A DNA stretch of 64,000 nucleotides from LMUY01 sp965198895. GTDB taxonomy: Bacteria; Pseudomonadota; Alphaproteobacteria; Acetobacterales; Acetobacteraceae. Location of the stretch: assembly GCA_965198895.1 (NCBI GenBank), contig OZ240676.1, positions 992,001-1,056,000 on the forward strand, in the 5' to 3' direction. Shown here one piece after another: positions 16,990-26,093 of this stretch; position 1 is the first letter of the stretch; the number at the start of each line of letters is the position of its first letter. Under the pieces are notes generated by a model. That model was not told the origin of the DNA and did no database searches. It was given only the letters and a program-made list of their open reading frames with translations. A program made the position numbers and the translations under genes.

Positions 16990-18123
16990 ATGGTTCCCCG
17001 CCGTCTCCTCCTGCTTGCCGTCCCATTCCTGCTCGCCGCGTCCCCCGAAGCGGCCCCGCCAGCGGTGACAGTCGTGCCCGCGAGCGCCGGAACCCTGGCG
17101 GAAACCGTGCTGGTCACGGGCACGCTGGTGCCGCGCGAGGAAGTGCTGGTCAGCCAGCAGATCGACGGCCTGGCGATCACCAGCATTGCCGTCGAGGAGG
17201 GGGACCGGGTCGCCGCCGGGCAGGTGCTGGCAACCCTGTCCCACGATGCGCTGGATGCCAGCCTGGCGCAGAACACGGCGCAACAGGCCCGAGCCGACGC
17301 CGCCGTGGCGCAGGCCCAGAACGCCATCGCCGAGGCCCAGGCCTCCCGCACCCAGGCCGACGCTGCCTATGCCCGCTCCAAGGACTTGGTGACCTCCGGC
17401 ATCACCTCCCGCGAGACCTTCGACACCCGCCAGCAGGCGGCGCAGGTGGGGGTGGCGCGGCTGAATGCCTCGGTTAACGCCCTCCACGCGGCGGAGGCGG
17501 ATGCCGCGTTGACCCGGGCGCAGCGGCAGGAGCTGCAGGTGAAGCTGGACCGCACGGTGATCCGCGCCCCCACCGCCGGCGTGGTCAGCCGTCGCACCGC
17601 CCGCCTCGGCGCCGTGGTGGGGATGACCGGGGAGCCGCTGTTTCGCCTGATTGCCGACGGCGCAATCGAGTTGGAGGCGGCGGTGCCCGAAACCCGGCTG
17701 GTGCAGCTGCACCCCGGCCAGCCCGCTACGCTGACCACCGCCGCCGGCCCGGTGGCCGCCCACGTGCGGCTGGTGGCGCCCGAGGTGAGCCAGACGACCC
17801 GGCTCGGCCGGGTGCGGATCGCGCCCGACGGCGACACCGCGCCGGGTGTGGTCGGCACCTTCGCGCGGGCGGTGGTGGAGGTGGCGCGGCAGACGGGGGT
17901 GATCGTGCCGCTGTCCGCCGTGCTGTTCGACCCGGATAGCGCCCATGTGCAGGTGGTGCAGGGCGGCGTGGTGCAGACCCGGGCTGTGACGGTGGCGTTG
18001 CGCAACGGCGGCCGCGCCCTGCTGAGCGCCGGGGTGCAACCGGGCGACGCGGTGGTCGCCGTGTCCGGCACCTTCGTGCGCGATGGCGACCGGGTCGACG
18101 CCATCAGCCCGGCTGGGGGCTGA
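16990..18123 (+). CDS. RND efflux periplasmic adaptor (MFP) subunit
   Basis: 377 aa with a cleavable signal peptide (VPRRLLLLAVPFLLAASPEA). The barrel-sandwich lipoyl halves are VSQQIDGLAITSIAVEEGDR and VIRAPTAGVVSRRTARLGAV, split by a short alpha-hairpin rich in A, Q and R (about residues 95-175). Beta-barrel and membrane-proximal domains follow (VVEVARQTGVIVPLSAVLFD; LSAGVQPGDAVVAVSG). This is the adaptor of the tripartite RND pump encoded by the next gene, 4 bp downstream. No outer-membrane TolC-like gene is nearby, so a shared channel must be used. Confidence 0.92.
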   Translation: MVPRRLLLLAVPFLLAASPEAAPPAVTVVPASAGTLAETVLVTGTLVPREEVLVSQQIDGLAITSIAVEEGDRVAAGQVLATLSHDALDASLAQNTAQQARADAAVAQAQNAIAEAQASRTQADAAYARSKDLVTSGITSRETFDTRQQAAQVGVARLNASVNALHAAEADAALTRAQRQELQVKLDRTVIRAPTAGVVSRRTARLGAVVGMTGEPLFRLIADGAIELEAAVPETRLVQLHPGQPATLTTAAGPVAAHVRLVAPEVSQTTRLGRVRIAPDGDTAPGVVGTFARAVVEVARQTGVIVPLSAVLFDPDSAHVQVVQGGVVQTRAVTVALRNGGRALLSAGVQPGDAVVAVSGTFVRDGDRVDAISPAGG

Positions 18124-18127
18124 CAAC

Positions 18128-21100
18128 ATGGCCCTAAAAATATCCGGCGCGTCGATCCGCCACCCGATCCCGGCGCTGGTGCTGTTCGCCGTGTTGCTGG
18201 TGCTGGGCGTGGTCGCCTTCCGCGCCATCCCGATCACCCGCGCGCCCAACGTCGACGTGCCGATCGTCTCCGTCACCGTGACCGAATCCGGCGCAGCGCC
18301 CGCCGAGCTGGAGACGCAGGTCACCCGCAAGATCGAGGACGCGATCGCCAGCGTGTCCGGCGTGAAGCACATCACCTCCTCCGTCACCGACGGCGCCTCC
18401 ACCACGCTGGTCGAGCTGCGGCTGGAGGTCAGCACCGACCGGGCGCTGAACGACGTGAAGGACGCCGTGGCCAAGATCCGCGAAGACCTGCCGCGCACCA
18501 TCGACGAGCCGATCATCGAACGCATCGACGTGGTGGGCCAGGCGATCCAAACCTTCGCCGCGTCGGCCCCGGGCATGACGGCCGAGCAGCTCTCGTGGTT
18601 CATCGACGACACCGTGATCCGCGAGCTGCAGGGCGTGCCCGGCGTGGGGCGGGTGGACCGCATCGGCGGCGTGACCCGCGAGATCGAGGTGGATTTGCAG
18701 CCGGACCGCATGGCGGCCCTGGGCGTCACCGCCGGGCAGGTCAACGCCCAGCTACGCGCGACCAACGTCGAACTGGCGGGCGGCCGCGGCGAGGTGGGGG
18801 GCAAGGAGCAGGCGATCCGCACCCTCGCCAACGCGCCCAGCATCGCGGCCCTGGCGGACACCGACATCGTGATGGCAGACGGCCGCGAGATCCGCCTGTC
18901 CGACGTCGCCACCGTGACCGACGGATTCGAGGAGCCCCGCAAATTCGCTCGCCTGGATGGCACGACGCCGGTGGTGGCCTTCGCGGTGTTCCGGGCCAAG
19001 GGCGCCAGCGACGTGACCGTGGCCGAGCGGGTGCACGCCAAGCTCGACGGGCTGATGGCCGCCCACCCCGGGGTGCGCCTGACGCTGATCGACGATTCGG
19101 TGCGGGGCACCTATGGCGGCTACGTGTCGGCCATGCACTCGCTGCTGGAGGGCGCGGTGCTGGCCACGATCGTGGTGTTCATCTTCCTGCGGGACTGGCG
19201 GGCGACGCTGCTGGCGGCGGTGGCGCTGCCGCTCTCGATCCTGCCGGCGTTCTTCTTCATGGACGCGATGGGCTTCTCGCTCAACTTCGTCAGCCTGCTG
19301 GCGATCACGCTGGTCACCGGCATCCTGGTGGACGACGCGATCGTGGAGATCGAGAACATCGTCCGCCACATGCGCATGGGCAAATCCGCCTGGAACGCGG
19401 CCATCGAGGCGGCGGACGAGATCGGGCTGGCGGTGGTGGCGATCACGCTCACCATTGTGGCCGTGTTCGCCCCCGTCAGCTTCATGGGCGGCATACCGGG
19501 GCAGTATTTCAAGCAGTTCGGCCTGACGGTCTCCGCCGCCGTGCTGGTCAGCCTGCTGGTGGCCCGGCTGCTGACCCCGGTCATGGCCGCCTATTTCCTC
19601 AAGCCGCACCGCGAGCGGGTGGTCGTCGACGGCCCGGTGATGCGGTTCTACCAGTGGCTGCTGCGGGTGACCCTGTCGCAGCCCTACGTGACACTCGTGG
19701 CCGGGTTGGCGCTGTTCGGCCTGTCGCTGTGGTCCACCACTTTGCTGCCGACCGGGTTCATCCCACCGCAGGATGACAGCCGCATCGTCATGTCGCTCGA
19801 GCTGCCGCCGGGTGCCACCCTGGCCGACACGCGGTCCAAGACGGATGCGGTGGCAAAGCAATTCCTGACCGAACCCGGCGTCACCAACGTCTTCGTGGTG
19901 GGGGGCGGCACGCCGACGGGCGCCGGCGCCTCGATCCGCACCGCCTCGCTAGTGGCGACGCTCACCCCCAAATCGGACCGCGCCCGCAGCCAAAAGGCGA
20001 TCGAGGAGGCGCTGTCCCGCCACCTTGCCACCATCCCCGACCTGCATGGCTGGCTGGTGAACGACCGTGGCGAGCGCGAGCTGTCCGTCACTGTGCTGGG
20101 CGACGAGCCGGTGGCGCTGAACCACGCCGTCGCCCGGCTGGAGGGGGCGATGCGCCGCTTGCCCGGCTTCCGCGACGTGGCCGCCAACGCCGGCGTGGAC
20201 CGCCCTGAAATCCGCGTCACCCCCCGCAACGAGGAGGCCAGCCGCTTCGGCGTGACCACGGAGGCGATCGCGGACGCCGTACGCATCGCCAGCATCGGCG
20301 ACATTCCCGCCAACCTGGCCAAATACCGCGACGGCGACCGGCTGATCCCGATCCGCGTCCAGCTCGACCCGGCGGCGCGCGCGGACCTCTCGGGGCTGGA
20401 GGTAATGCCGGTGCCGGGCACCAACGGCCTGGCGGTGCCGCTGACGGCGGTGGCCGATGTCGGGTTCGGCAGCGGCCCGTCCTCCATCGAGCGGTATGAC
20501 CGGGTGCGCCGGGTGCTGATCGGCGCCGATCTGGAGCGCGGCGAGGCGCTGGGGGCGGCGCTGGCCAAGGTCTATGCGCTTCCCGAGGTCCAAAACCTGC
20601 CGAAAGGCGTGCGCGTGCAGAATGGCGGCGATGCCGAGATCATGGCCGAGGTGTTCAGCGGTTTCGCCAGCGCCATGGGGGCGGGGCTGCTGATCGTACT
20701 GGCGGTGCTGGTGCTGCTGTTTGGCGACGTCTTCCAGCCGATCACCATCCTGCTCTCCCTGCCGCTGTCGATCGGCGGCGTGATTCTGGCGCTGCTGCTG
20801 ACCGGGGAGGCGCTGAGCATGCCGGTGGTGATCGGCGTGTTGATGCTGATCGGCATCGTGACCAAGAACGCCATCATGCTGGTGGATTTCGCCATCGAGG
20901 CCCGCGCCCGCGGCACCCCGCGCCGCCAGGCCATCACCGAGGCCGGCAGCAAGCGCGCGCGCCCGATCGTGATGACCACGGTGGCGATGGTGGCCGGCAT
21001 GATCCCGTCCGCGCTCGGCATCGGCGACGGCGGCGAGTTCCGCGCGCCCATGGCGATTGGCGTGATCGGCGGGCTGGTGGTGAGCACGCTGCTCAGCCTG

Positions 21101-21211
21101 GTGTTCGTGCCGAGCTTCTACACCGTGATGGACGACCTATCGGGCCTGGCCCGGCGCATCGGGCGGCGGCGGCGGCCGGCCCCGGACGCGGTGAAGCAGT
21201 TGGCGGAATAG
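18128..21211 (+). CDS. RND efflux permease, HAE1/AcrB-like
   Basis: 1027 aa, the usual RND size. Start at the ATG at 18128 (MALKISGASIRHPIPALVLF), 4 bp after the adaptor stop; an in-frame upstream ATG would run through the adaptor's end and is unlikely. Twelve membrane helices in the 1+5+1+5 layout are evident. The TM4 proton-relay motif GILVDDAIVEIENIVRHMRM shows the paired Asp residues, and TM10-11 has IGIVTKNAIMLVDFAIEARA with the conserved Lys. Two large periplasmic loops lie between. It would export hydrophobic toxins or metabolites by proton antiport together with the adaptor encoded upstream. Confidence 0.93.
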   Translation: MALKISGASIRHPIPALVLFAVLLVLGVVAFRAIPITRAPNVDVPIVSVTVTESGAAPAELETQVTRKIEDAIASVSGVKHITSSVTDGASTTLVELRLEVSTDRALNDVKDAVAKIREDLPRTIDEPIIERIDVVGQAIQTFAASAPGMTAEQLSWFIDDTVIRELQGVPGVGRVDRIGGVTREIEVDLQPDRMAALGVTAGQVNAQLRATNVELAGGRGEVGGKEQAIRTLANAPSIAALADTDIVMADGREIRLSDVATVTDGFEEPRKFARLDGTTPVVAFAVFRAKGASDVTVAERVHAKLDGLMAAHPGVRLTLIDDSVRGTYGGYVSAMHSLLEGAVLATIVVFIFLRDWRATLLAAVALPLSILPAFFFMDAMGFSLNFVSLLAITLVTGILVDDAIVEIENIVRHMRMGKSAWNAAIEAADEIGLAVVAITLTIVAVFAPVSFMGGIPGQYFKQFGLTVSAAVLVSLLVARLLTPVMAAYFLKPHRERVVVDGPVMRFYQWLLRVTLSQPYVTLVAGLALFGLSLWSTTLLPTGFIPPQDDSRIVMSLELPPGATLADTRSKTDAVAKQFLTEPGVTNVFVVGGGTPTGAGASIRTASLVATLTPKSDRARSQKAIEEALSRHLATIPDLHGWLVNDRGERELSVTVLGDEPVALNHAVARLEGAMRRLPGFRDVAANAGVDRPEIRVTPRNEEASRFGVTTEAIADAVRIASIGDIPANLAKYRDGDRLIPIRVQLDPAARADLSGLEVMPVPGTNGLAVPLTAVADVGFGSGPSSIERYDRVRRVLIGADLERGEALGAALAKVYALPEVQNLPKGVRVQNGGDAEIMAEVFSGFASAMGAGLLIVLAVLVLLFGDVFQPITILLSLPLSIGGVILALLLTGEALSMPVVIGVLMLIGIVTKNAIMLVDFAIEARARGTPRRQAITEAGSKRARPIVMTTVAMVAGMIPSALGIGDGGEFRAPMAIGVIGGLVVSTLLSLVFVPSFYTVMDDLSGLARRIGRRRRPAPDAVKQLAE

Positions 21212-21243
21212 TCAGGCCTGTTTCCTTGGAAAGCGCGGCCTGA
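21212..21243. terminator. Bidirectional stem-loop between convergent genes
   Basis: TCAGGCC (21212-21218) pairs perfectly with GGCCTGA (21237-21243), and an inner stem TTTCC/GGAAA (21221-21232) continues the hairpin with a 2-base loop. It fills the 34-bp gap between the RND gene stop and the convergent transporter stop. There is no long T-run, so efficiency is uncertain. Confidence 0.55.
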
Positions 21244-21245
21244 GG

Positions 21246-22535
21246 TCATGCCGCGATCGCGACCGAGCGGCTGCTGCGGACCGCAAAGACGACGGCAAGC
21301 GCGCCGGCGATCGCCAGGACACCGGCGAGGATGAAGGACGCACTGTAACCGCCGCCATATTCGACGATGAACCCGGTGAGCGCCGGACCGATAATGCCCG
21401 CAGTGTTGGCCAGCAGGTGCACGAAGCCGCCGACGCCACCCACTTGGCGTGCAGGCACCATCTCCTGGATCAACACCCAGCAATTCTGCGGCGCCATCAG
21501 CAAGAACAGGTTGGCACACGCGATCAGGGTGATCGCCGTCCCGAGGTCGGTCGCCTGCGATGCAAAGATCACCGAGACCGCCGCGAGCAGCAATCCTCCG
21601 ACCAGCACGATCTTGCGCGCCAACACGGAATTGCCCGTGCGGCGGAACAGCAGGTCCGACAGCAGACCACCCCCCAGCATGCCCACGCTGCCGCACAGCC
21701 ACGGGATGACGGTGAGCAGGCTCATATTCCTGAGGTCGAGGTGGTGGACGGTGGTGAGATAGCTCGGCAGCCAGGTCAGGAAGAAATACAGCACGTAGTT
21801 ATAGCTGAAGAACGCCAGGGCGATCGCCAGGACGGCCGGCGTCTTCAGCCATTGTCCGAGCGATACCTCGGCACCTTCGCGCAGGACAGCAGCGGCGCGA
21901 CTGTTGGCGACCAGTTGCTTCTCGGCGGCGCCGACCCGCGCGTTCTCCGCCGGTGTGTCCGTGACGAAGACCAGCCAGAATACCAGCCAAACCAGGCCGA
22001 TCGCGGTGATGACGAGAAAGGAGATGCGCCAGCTGAAATAGACCGCGATCAAACCGACGATCGGCCCGGCGACCGCGCCACCCAGCGGATTACCGGCGTT
22101 GGTCAGCCCAACCATGGTGCCGGCCTCCTCGCGGGGGAACCAGTTGCTGATGGTCTTGTTCGTCGTGCTGCCCATCGGGCCCTCGCCGAAGCCGAACAGC
22201 ACACGTAGGATCAGCAGTGAGACAAATCCGGTCGCGATCACGGTGAGGCCGCAGAACACCGACCACCATGCCATGGCGACGGCGAATACCAATCTCGGCC
22301 CCCAGCGATCGGACGCCCAGCCACCGACGAAACAGAAGATGGAATAGCCGATAAAGAACGCGCTGAACACGAGCCCGAGCTGCGCGGGATCGAAATTCAA
22401 CTCCTTCGATATCACCGGCGCAAGGATCGAGAGCGCCGATCGGTCAAGGTAATTGATGGCGTTCGCAAGGAACAACAGGGTAGCGATCGTCCAGCGGAAC
22501 CGGCCGATCGTTGCTCCGATAGTTCCTGTCAGCAT
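21246..22535 (-). CDS. MFS transporter, anion:cation symporter (ACS) family
   Basis: 429 aa, 12 membrane segments. ACS-family signs are NAINYLDRSALSILAPVISK in TM1, GYSIFCFVGGWASDRWGPRL (A motif), and GFGEGPMGSTTNKTISNWFP in the TM4-5 area, which resembles hexuronate, glucarate/galactarate and tartrate permeases. It lies downstream of the DapA-superfamily dehydratase on the same strand and likely forms one operon with it. Together with the nearby semialdehyde dehydrogenase this indicates uptake of a sugar acid such as glucarate, galactarate or a pentonate. The exact substrate cannot be read. Confidence 0.88.
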   Translation of the reverse strand: MLTGTIGATIGRFRWTIATLLFLANAINYLDRSALSILAPVISKELNFDPAQLGLVFSAFFIGYSIFCFVGGWASDRWGPRLVFAVAMAWWSVFCGLTVIATGFVSLLILRVLFGFGEGPMGSTTNKTISNWFPREEAGTMVGLTNAGNPLGGAVAGPIVGLIAVYFSWRISFLVITAIGLVWLVFWLVFVTDTPAENARVGAAEKQLVANSRAAAVLREGAEVSLGQWLKTPAVLAIALAFFSYNYVLYFFLTWLPSYLTTVHHLDLRNMSLLTVIPWLCGSVGMLGGGLLSDLLFRRTGNSVLARKIVLVGGLLLAAVSVIFASQATDLGTAITLIACANLFLLMAPQNCWVLIQEMVPARQVGGVGGFVHLLANTAGIIGPALTGFIVEYGGGYSASFILAGVLAIAGALAVVFAVRSSRSVAIAA

Positions 22536-22567
22536 CTCGACCGCCTTTGTCTTGGTAGTTGGCTAGG

Positions 22568-22605
22568 CACGAACGACGGGATGAGCCAAGCCCATCCCGT
22601 TCGTG
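22568..22605. other. Strong intergenic stem-loop inside the sugar-acid operon
   Basis: CACGAACG (22568-22575) pairs with CGTTCGTG (22598-22605), and GGATG/CATCC continues the stem after a small bulge. It lies in the 82-bp gap between the dehydratase stop and the transporter start on the minus strand. No U-tract follows. It may be an mRNA stabiliser or a partial terminator that lowers transporter expression. Confidence 0.45.
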
Positions 22606-22617
22606 GCAGGGGCTCGG

Positions 22618-23547
22618 TCAGGCTGCCGCGCGCGACGCCCCGAGCAGGCCCCAACCGCTCAGCGCAGCTTGAAGCTTGCCCATCTGCCGCTCGGTCAACG
22701 GCCAGGCGCCCGGCGGCCGCACGTGGCCGCAATCGTTGCCCAGCAGCTGCAGCGCCGCCTTCACGACCGACACGTTGGTGCCGTTGCCTTCCTCGGCGCG
22801 CGATTCCTCGAACACACTCATCTTTGCGATCAGCGTCATAGCGGTGGCGTAGTCACCACGGTCCAGAGCTGCGTGGATCGCCACCGAATGCTCGGGCCAG
22901 ACGTTGATGAGACCGGACGTGAAGCCTCGCGCGCCCACCGCACACAGCGGCGGTGCCCAGGTCTCGGCGAGGCCGCCAACCCACACGATGCCCGGGTCGG
23001 CACGACGGATCGCCTCGGCGAGGCGCAAGGGCGTCGGTGCCGCCCATTTCACGCCAGCCACGGCCGGGACCCGGCACAGCGCCTCGATCGCGTCGAGGCC
23101 GATCCCGTCATTGCGCAGATACAGCATCACGGGCAGCCCCTGCCCGGCTTCGGCGATGCGCTCCACATACGCGACGACGCCGCGCGGCGAGACGAACGGG
23201 TCGGGCGGCTGATGCACCATCAGCGCAGTGGCGCCCGCCGCACGCGAGGCGCGGGTCAGCGCCAGGGCGTCGTTGATGCTGCGGCCGATGCCGGCCAGCA
23301 ACGGCACCCGGCCGTCCACCAGTTCGGCGGCCGCGTGGACCATGGTCTCGGCCTCGGCGGTCGTCAGCCCATAAAATTCGCCGGTGTTGCCGTTGGCCAC
23401 CAGGATGTGGACGCCAGCCTTCACCGCACGATCGACGATCGGCTTCAACTGCTTCGGCGCCACCGCATCGGAGGTGTCGAACGGCGTGACCAGGATGCCC
23501 GAGATACCCGTCAGCGCGGCCCGGAAAGTGGCAGGATCGTAGGTCAT
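22618..23547 (-). CDS. Dihydrodipicolinate synthase-superfamily protein, probable sugar-acid dehydratase/aldolase
   Basis: 309 aa from the ATG at 23545-23547 (AAGGAG just upstream). DapA-fold residues are visible: GISGILVTPFD, ANGNTGEFYGLTTAE near residue 51 (the GxTGE motif), the catalytic Tyr in VMLYLRND (Y143), and the Schiff-base Lys in VAGVKWAAP (K167). With an ACS transporter downstream and a ketoglutarate-semialdehyde dehydrogenase beyond the regulator, the best guess is 5-dehydro-4-deoxyglucarate dehydratase or a 2-keto-3-deoxypentonate dehydratase, feeding alpha-ketoglutarate semialdehyde to the dehydrogenase. A lysine-biosynthetic role is less likely in this context. Divergent from the gntR gene, with a palindrome between. 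Confidence 0.8.
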   Translation of the reverse strand: MTYDPATFRAALTGISGILVTPFDTSDAVAPKQLKPIVDRAVKAGVHILVANGNTGEFYGLTTAEAETMVHAAAELVDGRVPLLAGIGRSINDALALTRASRAAGATALMVHQPPDPFVSPRGVVAYVERIAEAGQGLPVMLYLRNDGIGLDAIEALCRVPAVAGVKWAAPTPLRLAEAIRRADPGIVWVGGLAETWAPPLCAVGARGFTSGLINVWPEHSVAIHAALDRGDYATAMTLIAKMSVFEESRAEEGNGTNVSVVKAALQLLGNDCGHVRPPGAWPLTERQMGKLQAALSGWGLLGASRAAA

Positions 23548-23604
23548 GGCGAGGCTCCTTCTGCAGTCGGGGCGAGGGCCTACCCTCGAACGGGATCGCA
23601 TTCT

Positions 23605-23626
23605 GCCATCTGATATTGCAGATGGC
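23605..23626. promoter_or_regulatory. Candidate GntR operator overlapping divergent promoters
   Basis: A perfect inverted repeat GCCATCTG-N6-CAGATGGC lies in the 102-bp gap between the dehydratase and gntR starts. On the plus strand TTGCAG (23616-23621), 16 bp and TATGCT (23638-23643) look like a sigma70-type promoter for gntR. On the minus strand TTGCCA, 17 bp and CAGAAT could serve the dehydratase. The operator covers both -35 regions, as expected for autoregulation plus control of the operon. Confidence 0.6.
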
Positions 23627-23649
23627 AAATCGTATGGTATGCTCCCGTA

Positions 23650-24336
23650 ATGTCGCGGTCAGCCACCACGCCGATCCAGGCCTTCACCGCCAGTGAAACC
23701 GAGTCATTGTCGGTGCGCGCGTATACCCGTCTGCGCGACGCGATCGTCGACGGCACGCTGCCGCCGGACAGCCGGATTTCGGAGCGGTCGCTGGCATTGT
23801 CGCTCGGCATTTCGGCACAGCCGGTGCGAGACGCGTTACGCCGTCTCGAGGCGGACGGAATGGTGATTACGTCGCCACGGCGCGGCACCGTGGTCGCCGA
23901 GTTCTCGCCTGAACGGCTGGAGGAAGTGGGGTTGATTCGGATCGCCCTGGAGGGCGCTGCCGCGGCGTTGGCTGCGCGGCGCGCGACCGAGGCGGACATC
24001 GTTGCGCTACGGCACCAGTTGCAGGCGATGCAGCCGAGCACCGTCACCGGTGATCTGGCCGCGCTCGCAGAGGCCAACGAGCGTTTCCACGACATGCTCC
24101 ACGCGATGACGGGCAACGTCATTCTCATCCGGTCGCTAGCCGCCTTGCGTGCCCACGAATACATCGGGCGCGTTCATGCCTTGCGCAGTTCGGCCTATGA
24201 GCCGAGGCTTGCGTTGCGCGAGCACGCAGGGCTGGTGGCCGCGGTACGACGGCACAACCCGAAGCTCGCCGAGGCCCGCATGCGGGCCCATGTCGAGCGG
24301 TCGCTGATTGCCAGTGGCTTTATCCGGCCGTCTTGA
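23650..24336 (+). CDS. GntR-family transcriptional regulator, FCD (FadR) subfamily
   Basis: 228 aa. The N-terminal winged helix reads VRAYTRLRDAIVDGTLPPDS, ISERSLALSLGISAQPVRDA, LRRLEADGMVITSPRRGTVV. The C-terminal all-helical FCD domain starts near residue 95 (GLIRIALEGAAAALAARRAT) and includes ANERFHDMLH and LREHAGLVAAVRRHN, which supply the metal/ligand-binding residues of the family. The ATG lies only about 7 bp after the apparent -10 hexamer and has no clear ribosome site, so the mRNA may be leaderless. It likely represses the sugar-acid genes until the substrate or an intermediate binds. Confidence 0.9.
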   Translation: MSRSATTPIQAFTASETESLSVRAYTRLRDAIVDGTLPPDSRISERSLALSLGISAQPVRDALRRLEADGMVITSPRRGTVVAEFSPERLEEVGLIRIALEGAAAALAARRATEADIVALRHQLQAMQPSTVTGDLAALAEANERFHDMLHAMTGNVILIRSLAALRAHEYIGRVHALRSSAYEPRLALREHAGLVAAVRRHNPKLAEARMRAHVERSLIASGFIRPS

Positions 24337-24374
24337 TGTCCGGTCAGCGTATCGAAGAAATGAAGGAGAGTTCT

Positions 24375-25949
24375 ATGTCTTTGACAGGTGAGCTGCTGAT
24401 CGGTGCTGCCGCCGTGCCCGGCACCGGCGGCTCTTTCCAGGGCATCAACCCGGCGACCGGTGAAGCAATGGCACCGCGTTTCACCAGTGCTGGTGTAACC
24501 GAGGTGGAGCGCGCCTGCGCCTTGGCGGACGCGGCGTTCGACGTCTACCGCGAGACCACGCCCGAGGCGCGGGCGATCTTCCTCGAGACGATCGCTGACA
24601 ATATTCAAGCGCTGGGCGATGCGTTGATCGAACGCGCCGTGGCCGAAAGCGGGCTGCCAACCGCCAGGATCGCCGGCGAACGCGGCCGCACGACGGGGCA
24701 ATTGCGGCTGTTCGCATCGGTCGTGCGTGACGGCAGTTGGATGGATTTGCGGATCGACCCGGCGATGCCGGACCGCACCCCCCTGCCCCGGTCGGATTTG
24801 CGGCTGCGGATGATCGCCATCGGCCCGGTCGCGGTCTTCGGCGCCAGTAATTTCCCGCTGGCTTTCTCGGTCGCTGGCGGGGACACCGCGTCCGCGCTCG
24901 CCGCTGGCTGCCCCGTCGTGTTCAAGGGGCATCCGGCGCATCCCGGCACGTCGGAATTGATCGGCCGCGCCATCCAGCAGGCGGTCGCCTCGTGCGGTTT
25001 GCCCGAGGGCGTGTTTTCCCTGTTGTCCGGGGTCGGGAATGCGCTCGGTAGCGCCTTGGTCGCGGACCCCCGCATCTGCGCGGTGGGCTTCACCGGGTCC
25101 CGCAGCGGCGGTTTGGCGCTGCTCGGCATCGCGCAGCAGCGGCCGGTGCCGATCCCGGTTTATGCCGAGATGAGCAGCATCAATCCGGTGCTGCTGATGC
25201 CAGGCGCGCTGGCCGCCCGGGGTGCGGCGATCGGCAAGGCGTTCGCCGGGTCGCTGACGATGGGGGCCGGCCAGTTCTGTACCAATCCCGGTCTTGTCCT
25301 GGCGATACCCGGACCGGGATTGGACAGTTTCATTGGCGCCGCTTCGGATGCGCTGCAGGCCGGGTCCGCCACGACGATGCTGACCAAGGGCATCGCCCAG
25401 GCCTACCAAAGCGGGGTCGAGCGTGTGGCCGGCACGGCGGGTGTCGAAACCGTCGCGCGCGGCGGCAACGGAACGACGGCGACCTCCGCCCCGGCGGCGC
25501 TGTTTGCCACCGATGCAGAGACGTTCCTGGCAAACCATAGTCTCGAGAACGAAGTCTTCGGCGCCGCAGCGCTGGTCGTGCGTTGCCCCGATCTGGCGAC
25601 AATGCGCCGGGTCATGCAGCGGACGGAAGGCCAACTCACCGTCACGCTGCAGATGGATACCGGCGACACCGACGATGCGCGCACGCTGCTGCCGGTGCTC
25701 GAGCGGCGATGCGGACGCATCCTGGTGAATGGCTGGCCGACCGGCGTGGAAGTCGGGCACGCAATGGTGCATGGCGGCCCCTTTCCGTCCACGTCGGATG
25801 CTCGCACGACGTCGGTCGGCACTTTGGCGATAAGGCGGTTCCTACGCCCGGTCTGCTACCAGGACATGCCGGTCGGGCTGTTGCCGCAGGCTCTGAAGCC
25901 CGATAGCAAGCTTCCCCGCATGATGGATGGTGTTCTCCTCAGCGCGTAA
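24375..25949 (+). CDS. Alpha-ketoglutarate-semialdehyde (2,5-dioxovalerate) dehydrogenase
   Basis: 524 aa; the ATG at 24375 is chosen because AAGGAGAG sits 4 bp before it, over an in-frame ATG at 24333 overlapping the gntR end. Aldehyde dehydrogenase catalytic residues are at expected places: GASNFPLAFSVAGGD (N159), YAEMSSINP (E265), and GAGQFCTNPGLV (C302), the last being typical of the ketoglutarate-semialdehyde branch. It would oxidise the semialdehyde to 2-oxoglutarate with NAD(P)+, the last step of glucarate, pentose or hydroxyproline breakdown. It is 38 bp downstream of gntR and probably shares its promoter. Confidence 0.88.
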   Translation: MSLTGELLIGAAAVPGTGGSFQGINPATGEAMAPRFTSAGVTEVERACALADAAFDVYRETTPEARAIFLETIADNIQALGDALIERAVAESGLPTARIAGERGRTTGQLRLFASVVRDGSWMDLRIDPAMPDRTPLPRSDLRLRMIAIGPVAVFGASNFPLAFSVAGGDTASALAAGCPVVFKGHPAHPGTSELIGRAIQQAVASCGLPEGVFSLLSGVGNALGSALVADPRICAVGFTGSRSGGLALLGIAQQRPVPIPVYAEMSSINPVLLMPGALAARGAAIGKAFAGSLTMGAGQFCTNPGLVLAIPGPGLDSFIGAASDALQAGSATTMLTKGIAQAYQSGVERVAGTAGVETVARGGNGTTATSAPAALFATDAETFLANHSLENEVFGAAALVVRCPDLATMRRVMQRTEGQLTVTLQMDTGDTDDARTLLPVLERRCGRILVNGWPTGVEVGHAMVHGGPFPSTSDARTTSVGTLAIRRFLRPVCYQDMPVGLLPQALKPDSKLPRMMDGVLLSA

Positions 25950-26093
25950 CCTGGCGGCAGGATATCGCGCCGATCGAGCCAGGTCGACGCTTTGCGCGGA
26001 AAATGGCTTGTGACAGCCGGCCCACGGGGCCGAAGGGAGACATATCCCATGCGAACGCTTAGCTTGGCGTAGTAGCCATTTGTGAGTGAACCG

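Noticed and set aside
16675..19110. 811-codon minus-strand frame across the RND adaptor and permease genes
   Set aside because: It is the antisense of two clear RND genes, has low-complexity Ser/Arg/Thr/Ala content and matches no family. In high-GC DNA such long antisense frames are common.
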